Source: an uncultured Kiloniellales bacterium
GTDB lineage: Bacteria; Pseudomonadota; Alphaproteobacteria; Kiloniellales; JAKSDN01
Direction of reading: 5' to 3'
Assembly: GCA_947259625.1 (NCBI GenBank)
Contig: CAMYMY010000060.1
Span: 1 to 12,300, forward strand
DNA length: 12,300 nt
Shown: positions 7,121-12,300 of the stretch, piece after piece
How positions within the stretch are numbered: position 1 is the first letter of the stretch
Layout: every line of letters begins with the position of its first letter
Notes under the pieces: generated by a model
Told to the model about the DNA's origin: nothing
The model's database searches: none
What the model saw: only the letters and a program-made list of their open reading frames with translations
Translations under genes and position numbers: made by a program

Positions 7121-7627
7121 ATGGCAGGCCTCGCCCCGATCGCCGAGGCGGATCGGAACGCCGCGGGTACCGCGGCGCTGTCGGAGCTCGAGAAACGCCT
7201 GCTCGACGAGTACCAGCACGGCTTCCCGCTTTCGCCGCGGCCCTACCGCGACATCGCCAGGCAGATAGACAGCGACGAGACCACGGTGATCGCCGCGCTG
7301 GACCGCCTGACACGCGCGGGCCTGATCAGCCGGGTCGGCGCCGTCGTGACGCCGCACAAGGCCGGCTGGAGCACGCTCGCCGCCATGGCAGTGCCGCCGC
7401 GACGCCTCGAGCAGGTGGCCGATCTGGTCAGCAGCTATCCCGAAGTCAACCACAACTACGAGCGCGCGCACCGCCTGAACCTCTGGTTCGTTGTGACCGG
7501 AACGGACGTCCTGCACGTCCGCTCCGTCCTGAAGGCGATCGAGGCGCGCTCGGGCCTCGCCGTCCTCGACCTGCCGCTGGTCGAGGCCTACCGGCTCGAT
7601 CTGGGATTTCCGCTGCAATGGGACTGA
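7121..7627 (+). CDS. nirD: NirD, siroheme decarboxylase subunit (AsnC/Lrp-like fold)
   Basis: 168 residues. An N-terminal winged-helix region (about residues 22-75) and a C-terminal AsnC-type ligand domain look like a transcription factor. This family is instead an enzyme that removes acetate carboxyls at C12 and C18 of siroheme, giving didecarboxysiroheme. Landmarks: PLSPRPYRDIA (37-46), LISRVGAVV (68-76), TLAAMAVP (85-92) and HNYERAHRLNLWFV (111-124), the histidine-rich motif shared with NirG. Compared with NirG it has about 20 extra residues at the N-terminus. It starts 2 nt after nirF with no clear Shine-Dalgarno, and its 3' end overlaps nirL by 10 nt. In some bacteria NirD and NirL are fused; here they are separate reading frames. 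Confidence 0.9.
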   Translation: MAGLAPIAEADRNAAGTAALSELEKRLLDEYQHGFPLSPRPYRDIARQIDSDETTVIAALDRLTRAGLISRVGAVVTPHKAGWSTLAAMAVPPRRLEQVADLVSSYPEVNHNYERAHRLNLWFVVTGTDVLHVRSVLKAIEARSGLAVLDLPLVEAYRLDLGFPLQWD

Positions 7628-8124
7628 ACGCCACGGACCTGCGCCTGATCGCGGCCATCCAGGACGGCCTGCCGCTGGACCCGCGGCCGTACGCCCGGGT
7701 TGCCGAAGCGACCGGTCTTTCGGAGCGCGAGGTGATTTCGCGCCTCGGCCGTTTGGCCGAGGTCGGTGTGATCCGGCGCTTCGGCGTCGTCGTGCACCAC
7801 CACGAGCTCGGCTACCGGGCCAACGCCATGGTGGTCTGGGACGTGCCCGACGCGGAGATCGGCGAGGCGGGCCGGAGGCTCGCCGGCCTGCCCTTCGTCT
7901 CCCTGTGCTACCGCCGTCCGCGCCACCTGCCGGACTGGCCCTACAACCTGTTCTGCATGATCCACGGCCGCGACCGGGGCGCGGTCGAGGCGCTGGTCGA
8001 GGAAGCGAGCGCCGCGGCCGGCCTGAGCGGCCGTCCACGCGACCTGCTGTTCAGCCGCAGACGCTTCAAGCAGCGCGGCGCGCGCTATGCGCCGTCCGCG
8101 CCGAGACTGCGGAAGGCCGGCTGA
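7618..8124 (+). CDS. nirL: NirL, siroheme decarboxylase subunit (AsnC/Lrp-like fold)
   Basis: 168 residues, the partner type of NirD. Winged-helix part at residues 5-55 (DLRLIAAIQDGLPLDPRPYARVAE), then IRRFGVVVHHHELGYRANAM (52-71) and the hallmark CYRRPRHLPDWPYNLFCMIH (97-116), also found in NirH. NirL and NirD type subunits pair to form the active siroheme decarboxylase; the conserved histidines (60-62, His103, His116) are candidates for substrate handling (inference). The C-terminal tail is arginine-rich. The ATG lies inside the end of nirD (10-nt overlap), and the stop overlaps the nirG start by one nucleotide (TGATG), so translation should be coupled on both sides. Confidence 0.9.
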   Translation: MGLNATDLRLIAAIQDGLPLDPRPYARVAEATGLSEREVISRLGRLAEVGVIRRFGVVVHHHELGYRANAMVVWDVPDAEIGEAGRRLAGLPFVSLCYRRPRHLPDWPYNLFCMIHGRDRGAVEALVEEASAAAGLSGRPRDLLFSRRRFKQRGARYAPSAPRLRKAG

Positions 8125-8567
8125 TGGACGCGCTCGACCGGCGGATCGTCAACGGCCTGCAGGGCGGCTTGCCGATCGCCGCACGGCCCTATGCGGAGGC
8201 GGCCGCGAAGCTCGGGGTCTCGGAGGCCGAGCTGATCGAGCGCCTGCAACGCCTCTTGGACGAGTGGACGCTGAGCCGCTTCGGTCCCATGTACGACGCC
8301 GAGAGGATGGGCGGCGCCCTGACGCTGGCCGCCATGGCCGTGCCGGACGACCGCTTCGAGGAGGTGGCCGGGATCGTCAACGGCTTCGCGGAGGTCGCCC
8401 ACAACTACGCGCGCAGCCACCCGCTCAACATGTGGTTCGTGGTCGGCGCCGCCGAACGCGGGCGAATCGGCGAGGTGCTGGCCGAGATCGAAGTGGCCAC
8501 GGGCCTGCCCGTGCTCGACCTGCCGAAGCAGGAGGAATTCTTCCTGGACCTGAGGCTCGAGGCATGA
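8124..8567 (+). CDS. nirG: NirG, siroheme decarboxylase subunit (NirD-like)
   Basis: 147 residues. The start is set by GGAAGG (8111-8116) 7 nt before the ATG at 8124, which sits in TGATG with the nirL stop. A longer in-frame reading upstream would run through nirL and has no support. The protein is a clear paralogue of NirD: LPIAARPYAEAAAKLG, LSRFGPMYDAERMGG, TLAAMAVP (67-74) and HNYARSHPLNMWFV (93-106), then VLDLPKQEEFFLDL. It lacks the N-terminal extension of NirD. It belongs to the NirDLGH set that decarboxylates siroheme; why some species keep both pairs is not explained by the sequence. It overlaps nirH by 4 nt (ATGA). Confidence 0.9.
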   Translation: MDALDRRIVNGLQGGLPIAARPYAEAAAKLGVSEAELIERLQRLLDEWTLSRFGPMYDAERMGGALTLAAMAVPDDRFEEVAGIVNGFAEVAHNYARSHPLNMWFVVGAAERGRIGEVLAEIEVATGLPVLDLPKQEEFFLDLRLEA

Positions 8568-9097
8568 ACGCGCCCGCCGGGACACCGAGCCCCCGGACGC
8601 TCGACCCCCTCGACCGCCTTATCGTCGTGGCGACGCAGGCCGGCCTACCGCTTTCGCCCCGACCCTACCTGAGCGTGGCCGAGCAGATCGGATCGACGGA
8701 GGAAGAGGTCCTGACGCGCGTTCGGCACATGCTGGCCGACGGCGTGATCCGCCGGATCGGCGCGGTGCCCAACCACTATGCGCTCGGCTACCGGGCGAAC
8801 GGTATGTCGGTCTGGAACGTGCCCGACGCACGGGCGGGCGAGCTGGGGCGGCGGGTCGGCGCGCTCGCCTTCGTCACCCACTGCTACCGCCGGCCGCGGC
8901 ACCCGCCGCTCTGGCCCTACAACCTCTTCGCCATGGTGCACGGCAAGAGCCGGGACGAGGTCGAGGAGAAGGTGCGGCAGATCGCCGCGCTGCTCAACGC
9001 CGACGACCTCGGCCACGACGTGCTCTACAGCACGCGGGTCTTGAAGAAGACCGGGCTGCGGATCGCGGACAAGGAGGAAAAGCCATGTTCCGCCTGA
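8564..9097 (+). CDS. nirH: NirH, siroheme decarboxylase subunit (NirL-like)
   Basis: 177 residues. The start ATG at 8564 overlaps the nirG stop as ATGA. A short Pro-rich leader precedes LDPLDRLIVVATQAGLPLSP (13-32), the winged-helix part. Then come VIRRIGAVPNHYALGYRANG (61-80) and CYRRPRHPPLWPYNLFAMVH (107-126), the NirL/NirH hallmark. It pairs by homology with NirG as NirL does with NirD, and acts in removal of two carboxyl groups from siroheme in the cytoplasm. The C-terminal end (EEKPCSA) is encoded by the stretch that also contains the strong ribosome site and first codons of nirJ, overlapping it by 13 nt. Confidence 0.9.
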   Translation: MNAPAGTPSPRTLDPLDRLIVVATQAGLPLSPRPYLSVAEQIGSTEEEVLTRVRHMLADGVIRRIGAVPNHYALGYRANGMSVWNVPDARAGELGRRVGALAFVTHCYRRPRHPPLWPYNLFAMVHGKSRDEVEEKVRQIAALLNADDLGHDVLYSTRVLKKTGLRIADKEEKPCSA

Positions 9098-10284
9098 GCC
9101 GATTCATGCGCGAGCTCGTCGAGCCCACGCCGCTCCGCATGAGCGCGCCGCCCGGCCCAGTGGTGATCTGGAACTTGGTCCGGCGCTGCAACCTCAACTG
9201 CAAGCACTGCTATTCGCTGTCGGCCGATGTGGATTTCCCCGGCGAGCTCTCGACCGAGGAGGTGTTCGCGGTCATGGACGACCTGAAGGCCTTCGGCGTA
9301 CCCGTGCTGATCCTCTCGGGCGGCGAGCCGCTGCTGAGGCCGGACATCTTCGACATCTCCCGCCGCGCCAAGGGCCTGGGGTTCTATGTCGGCCTGTCGT
9401 CCAACGGCACCCTCATCGACCGGGAGACGAGCGAGCGGATCGCCGCCGTGGGCTACGATTACGTCGGTATCAGCCTGGACGGCATCGGCGCCGTCCACGA
9501 CCGCTTCCGCCGCAAGCCGGGCGCCTACGAGGCCGCGCTCGGCGGCCTGCGGCTGTGCCGGGCGCACGGCATCAAGGTCGGACTGCGCTTCACCATGACC
9601 GAGCGCAACGTCGAGTCCCTGCCCGGCATGCTCGACCTGCTGGAGCGCGAGGAGATCGACAAATTCTATCTCTCGCATCTGGTCTACGCCGGCCGCGGCA
9701 ACCGTTACCGTGGGGACGACGCCGCCCACCGCACCACGCGCCGGTCCATGGACCTGGTGTTCGAGCGCTGCTGGGACCACGTCCGGCGCGGTCTCGACAA
9801 GGAGTTCGTGACCGGCAACAACGACGCCGACGGCGTCTATTTCCTGCACTGGGTGCGTGAGCGCTTCCCCGAGAAGGAGGAGCACATCCGCGCCAAGTTG
9901 GCCGCCTGGGGCGGCAACGCGTCCGGCGTCAACGTCGCCAACATCGACAATCTGGGCACGGTACATCCGGACACCATGTGGTGGCACCACGACCTGGGCA
10001 ACGTGCGCGAGCGGCCCTTCTCCGCGATCTGGCCGGACACCTCGGACCCGATCATGGCCGGCCTGAAGGCACGGCCGAGGCGGATCAAGGGCCGCTGCGG
10101 CGCCTGCCGCTTCTTCGACGTCTGCGGCGGCAACACGCGGGTGCGCGCGCTGCAGCTTACCGGCGATCCCTGGGCGGAGGACCCCGCCTGCTACCTCGAC
10201 GACGCGGAGATCGGCGTGGCGCCGGGCCCACGTCTGCCGATCGTCCCTTATCGGGGTAAAGACCATGCGGTTTCCGCGCGTTAG
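9085..10284 (+). CDS. nirJ: NirJ, radical SAM enzyme of heme d1 biosynthesis
   Basis: 399 residues, normal for NirJ. It acts on didecarboxysiroheme, removing two propionate side chains and helping to create the oxo groups of heme d1. The radical SAM cluster motif is C35-NLN-C39-KH-C42, followed by SGGEPLLRPDIF (78-89, the SAM-contact GGEP), LSSNGTLI (104-111) and GISLDG (128-133). A C-terminal auxiliary cluster region has C338-GA-C341-RFFDV-C347 and Cys369, as in SPASM/Twitch-type proteins. The start is well supported by AAGGAGG at 9071-9077, 7 nt upstream and inside nirH. It overlaps nirN by 20 nt. Sequence from CNLNC to the SPASM cysteines is complete, with no sign of damage. Confidence 0.96.
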   Translation: MFRLSRFMRELVEPTPLRMSAPPGPVVIWNLVRRCNLNCKHCYSLSADVDFPGELSTEEVFAVMDDLKAFGVPVLILSGGEPLLRPDIFDISRRAKGLGFYVGLSSNGTLIDRETSERIAAVGYDYVGISLDGIGAVHDRFRRKPGAYEAALGGLRLCRAHGIKVGLRFTMTERNVESLPGMLDLLEREEIDKFYLSHLVYAGRGNRYRGDDAAHRTTRRSMDLVFERCWDHVRRGLDKEFVTGNNDADGVYFLHWVRERFPEKEEHIRAKLAAWGGNASGVNVANIDNLGTVHPDTMWWHHDLGNVRERPFSAIWPDTSDPIMAGLKARPRRIKGRCGACRFFDVCGGNTRVRALQLTGDPWAEDPACYLDDAEIGVAPGPRLPIVPYRGKDHAVSAR

Positions 10285-11845
10285 CCGCGTCGCGGCGCTT
10301 CTGCTGCTGGCGTCCGCCGCAGCCGCCGGCGCGGCCCGGGGGGCCGAAACGGCCGACGCCCCGGCGCTCTACCGGACCCACTGCGCGGCCTGCCACGGCG
10401 CGGACCGCCTGGGCGGCAGCGGACCCGCGCTGCTGCCGGAGAATCTCACGCGCCTGAAACGGCCCAAGGCCGCGAAGGCCATCGCCAAGGGACTCCCGGC
10501 CTCCCAGATGCCGGGCTTCAAGGCCCAGCTGAGCGGCGAAGAGGTGGCGGCCCTGGTCGAGCTGATCTACACGCCGCTGCCCGAGGTGCCGCGCTGGGGC
10601 CGGGCGGAGATCGAGGCGTCGCGCGTCACGGTGACCCCGCCCGGGTCGCTGCCCGCCGCCCCGGTCCACAAGGCCGACCCCTTGAACCTCTTCGTCGTGG
10701 TCGAGATGGGCGACCATCACGTGACGATCCTGGACGGCGACCGCTTCGAGCCGATCACCCGCTTCCCGAGCCGCTATGCCCTGCACGGCGGTCCCAAGTT
10801 CTCGCCGGACGGCCGTTTCGTCTACTTCGCCTCGCGCGACGGCTGGATCACCAAGTACGACCTCCACGGCCTCAAGGTGGTGGCCGAGGTGCGCGCCGGG
10901 ATCAACACGCGCAACCTGGCGATCTCGCACGACGGGCGGGTTGTGGCCGTCGCCAACTACCTGCCGCACACGCTGGTCTTGCTGGACGCCGGCGACCTCG
11001 CGCCGCTCGAGGTCAGGACGGTCAAGGACTTCCGAGGCAAGACCACGTCGCGGGTCAGCGCGGTCTATCAGGCTGCGCCGCGCGAGAGCTTCGTCGTTGC
11101 CCTCAAGGACGTGCCCGAGATCTGGGAGATCTCCTACGCCAAGGAGCCCCCGGCGATCTACAGCGGCTTCGTACACAACTATGAGAAGGGCATGGAAGAA
11201 GGGCTGCCGGCGACGGGAGCCTTCCCGGTCCGCCGCATCGACCTGAAGGAGCCCTTGGACGATTTCTTCTTCACGCCCTCCTACCGCGCCCTGATCGGCT
11301 CGACCCGGGACAGCGATCGGGCGGTCGTGGTCAACCTCGACGTCCGGCGCGAGATCGCCGAGCTGCCTTTGCCCGGCCTGCCCCACCTCGGCTCGGGGAT
11401 CTCCTGGCTGCGCGACGGCCGGCGGATCATGGCGACACCCCACATCAAGCAGGGCCTCATCAGCGTCATCGACCTGAAGGACTGGCGCGTGATCAAGAGC
11501 ATCGAGACGCTCGGCCCCGGTTTCTTCCTGCGCAGCCACGAAAATTCCAGGTATGCCTGGACCGACGTGTTCTTCGGGCCGAACCGCGAGGTGGTCCACG
11601 TGATCGACAAGCAGACCCTCGAGATCGCCGCGACTCTGCGGCCCGCCCCGGGCAAGACGGCGGGCCACGTCGAATTCACGCGCGACGGCCGTTACGCGCT
11701 GGTCTCGATCTGGGACATGGACGGCGCGATCGTCGTCTACGACGCCGAGACGCTCGAAGAGGTGAAACGCATCCCCTTCGTGAAGCCCTCGGGTAAGTAC
11801 AACGTCTACAACAAGATCCACCTCTCCGAAGGCACCAGCCATTGA
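10265..11845 (+). CDS. nirN: NirN, dihydro-heme d1 dehydrogenase (c-heme plus d1 propeller)
   Basis: 526 residues. Sec signal peptide (residues about 8-27), a cytochrome c domain with C40-AAC-H44 and a probable Met82 ligand (SQMPGF), then a propeller related to NirS. In Pseudomonas NirN performs the last step, oxidising one propionate to the acrylate of heme d1, and hands the cofactor to NirS. The NirS proximal ligand aligns with His173 (YALHGG). The last blade, GHVEFTRDGRYALVSI to VKPSGKYNVYNKI, mirrors the end of NirS. The paired active-site histidine segments of NirS (ASHYAPEF and FLHDGG) are not recognisable, in line with a biosynthetic rather than nitrite-reducing role. The start lies 20 nt inside nirJ with only a GGGG-type ribosome site. 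Last gene of the operon. Confidence 0.95.
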   Translation: MRFPRVSRVAALLLLASAAAAGAARGAETADAPALYRTHCAACHGADRLGGSGPALLPENLTRLKRPKAAKAIAKGLPASQMPGFKAQLSGEEVAALVELIYTPLPEVPRWGRAEIEASRVTVTPPGSLPAAPVHKADPLNLFVVVEMGDHHVTILDGDRFEPITRFPSRYALHGGPKFSPDGRFVYFASRDGWITKYDLHGLKVVAEVRAGINTRNLAISHDGRVVAVANYLPHTLVLLDAGDLAPLEVRTVKDFRGKTTSRVSAVYQAAPRESFVVALKDVPEIWEISYAKEPPAIYSGFVHNYEKGMEEGLPATGAFPVRRIDLKEPLDDFFFTPSYRALIGSTRDSDRAVVVNLDVRREIAELPLPGLPHLGSGISWLRDGRRIMATPHIKQGLISVIDLKDWRVIKSIETLGPGFFLRSHENSRYAWTDVFFGPNREVVHVIDKQTLEIAATLRPAPGKTAGHVEFTRDGRYALVSIWDMDGAIVVYDAETLEEVKRIPFVKPSGKYNVYNKIHLSEGTSH

Positions 11846-11865
11846 GCCGCCGCCGGGCGGGGCCG

Positions 11866-11890
11866 AACCGCCGGGACTCGCCCCGGTTTT
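11866..11890 (+). terminator. Probable end of the nir operon
   Basis: Beginning 20 nt after the nirN stop, AACCG (11866-11870) pairs with CGGTT (11884-11888) and GGG (11873-11875) with CCC (11881-11883), leaving a 2-nt bulge and an ACTCG loop, followed by TT (four T in all). A second small GC hairpin, CCGCC-N4-GGCGG (11847-11860), lies just before it. The stem is moderate and the T-run short, so termination may be partial. Confidence 0.5.
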
Positions 11891-12160
11891 CAAGCCCACC
11901 TCCCTTCATACTGGATGGGTGCAGGATGCATCGATTGGAGACTATCAGCGTCCACGTCAGCAACGTCCGCGTTGGGCGTGCGCCGTGCCAAGACGGCAAA
12001 CGGACATATGCAAGGTGATTGAAGGGGTCTGCGTGAATGACCTAGCTGTTGCTGTGAGCCCAAGGGTCATACGATCGAGCACGTTATGGTACGCGGCAGT
12101 TCACCTTCGGATGCTTCCATAGAGCTTCCGCGGAGCGACAAGAGGATCGGTTTTTCGAAA
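11891..12160. other. Intergenic stretch without recognisable gene
   Basis: The third-position GC bias that marks every nir gene is lost here, and the sequence looks less GC-rich. The longest plus-strand frame (11919-12122, 67 codons) encodes no motif I recognise and has no convincing ribosome site. Minus-strand frames are shorter or are shadows of nirN. It may be a decayed remnant or ordinary spacer between the nir operon and the insertion sequence. No FNR-type box or tRNA was seen. Confidence 0.5.
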
Positions 12161-12166
12161 ATGGGA

Positions 12167-12197
12167 AAACCCGCTATCTCAATATGATAGCGGGTTT
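12167..12197. terminator. Perfect 12-bp hairpin, bidirectional terminator-like
   Basis: AAACCCGCTATC (12167-12178) and GATAGCGGGTTT (12186-12197) form a perfect stem with a 7-nt loop, TCAATAT. GG/CC pairs just outside extend it past one bulged A. On the plus strand the stem ends in TTT followed by CCTGTTT; on the minus strand it ends in TTTT and then CCCATTTT. It could end transcripts arriving from either side. It lies immediately left of the apparent insertion sequence and could also be part of that element's left end. Confidence 0.6.
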
Positions 12198-12210
12198 CCT
12201 GTTTGATGGT

Positions 12211-12286
12211 GTGGACGGCCTCCTCTATCGGCGTCTAGGCGCCATAATGGAGCTGTCATCGACTTCATTAGAAGGAGGCCATCCAC
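12211..12286. repeat. Inverted repeat that pairs with the downstream ribosome site
   Basis: GTGGACGGCCTCCT (12211-12224) is the reverse complement of AGGAGGCCATCCAC (12273-12286) at 13 of 14 positions; the one mismatch is C against A. The arms are 48 nt apart. The right arm contains the AGGAGG Shine-Dalgarno sequence of the gene starting at 12288. RNA read in from the left would fold and cover that site, whereas RNA starting between the arms would not. Confidence 0.7.
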
Positions 12287-12287
12287 C

Positions 12288-12300
12288 ATGACGATTACCA
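12288..12300 (+). CDS. Start of a gene, possible IS110-family transposase (13 nt seen)
   Basis: ATG at 12288 with AGGAGG at 12273-12278 (9-nt spacing) and the codons ATG ACG ATT ACC; the rest is outside the window. The ribosome site is one of the strongest in the window, so a real start is likely. Four residues (MTIT) are too few for a product call. The transposase suggestion comes from the inverted repeat and general resemblance to IS110-family starts. Confidence 0.4.

Larger units (their letters stand above)
12211..12300 (+). mobile_element. Left end of an insertion sequence, possibly IS110/IS1111 family (partial)
   Basis: The last 90 bp show an inverted-repeat motif (GTGGACGGCCTCCT), a short AT-richer leader with CATAAT (12243-12248) and a strong ribosome site before an ATG whose first codons read M-T-I-T. 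From memory, many IS110-family transposases of alphaproteobacteria start MTITT-GIDLAK behind an AGGAGG-type leader, which prompts the family guess. Only four codons are visible, the true outer end is not defined, and no target duplication can be tested. An ordinary chromosomal gene remains possible. Confidence 0.42.

Noticed and set aside
5874..7313. Minus-strand open frame (479 codons) opposite nirF and nirD
   Set aside because: Shadow of nirF; it crosses three real gene boundaries and has no recognisable motif.
7905..8123. Longer N-terminus for NirG (open frame from 7905)
   Set aside because: The extra part is an out-of-frame reading of nirL; the ATG at 8124 has GGAAGG upstream and gives the family length.
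8087..8563. Longer N-terminus for NirH (open frame from 8087)
   Set aside because: The added part is an out-of-frame reading of nirG; the ATGA junction at 8564 gives a normal NirH.
7121..9097. Four AsnC/Lrp-type transcription regulators
   Set aside because: The helix-turn-helix look is real, but the HNY-R--H-LN-WFV and CYRRPRH-P-WPYNLF motifs and the position between nirF and nirJ identify siroheme decarboxylase subunits.
10157..11899. Minus-strand open frame (580 codons) opposite nirN
   Set aside because: Shadow of nirN and its 3' region; Asp/Val/Arg repeats come from the complement of biased codons, and the cytochrome/propeller protein on the plus strand is clear.
11919..12122. Possible 67-residue protein downstream of nirN
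   Set aside because: No recognised motif, no clear ribosome site and no coding-type third-position bias; left as intergenic.

Overview
The window carries almost all of a cytochrome cd1 nitrite reductase (nir) locus from a GC-rich, strongly GC3-biased bacterium. The gene set and order, (nirX-nirI)<- ->nirS-E-C-F-D-L-G-H-J-N, match the arrangement known from Paracoccus and its relatives. The Pseudomonas order (S-M-C-F-D-L-G-H-J-E-N) differs. This suggests a denitrifying alphaproteobacterium, but there is no 16S or other marker here to fix the taxon.

Layout. On the minus strand, positions 1-2797 hold nirX (an ApbE-type flavin transferase, cut by the window edge) and nirI (a NosR-like membrane flavo-iron-sulfur protein); their ends overlap by 4 nt. 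A 179-bp divergent promoter region follows, with two FNR/NNR-type palindromes. Each is placed so that one activator site serves one of the two diverging genes. On the plus strand, nirS (2977-4722) is followed by a 90-bp gap with a strong GC hairpin. Then comes a tightly packed run of nine heme d1 assembly genes, nirE, C, F, D, L, G, H, J and N (4813-11845). They overlap or are separated by at most 2 nt. The run ends in a hairpin with a short T-run.

How the genes work together. NirE makes precorrin-2, the entry to siroheme; the dehydrogenase/ferrochelatase step is not encoded here. NirD, L, G and H are siroheme decarboxylase subunits, and NirJ is the radical SAM enzyme that installs the ring oxo groups. 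The periplasmic proteins NirF and NirN, with the small cytochrome NirC, finish and deliver heme d1 to NirS. NirS reduces nitrite to nitric oxide. NirI is needed for nir expression in Paracoccus, and NirX probably attaches its FMN.

After nirN, about 300 bp (11891-12200) shows no recognisable gene and a lower-GC texture, and it ends in a perfect 12-bp hairpin. The last 90 bp look like the start of an insertion sequence, perhaps of the IS110/IS1111 family. An inverted repeat there would hide the Shine-Dalgarno sequence of a gene starting at 12288 (M-T-I-T...).

No new system was found: the core is a known pathway. The points most worth a second look are the double activator site, the nirS-nirE hairpin, and the insertion-sequence boundary with its fold-back structure.
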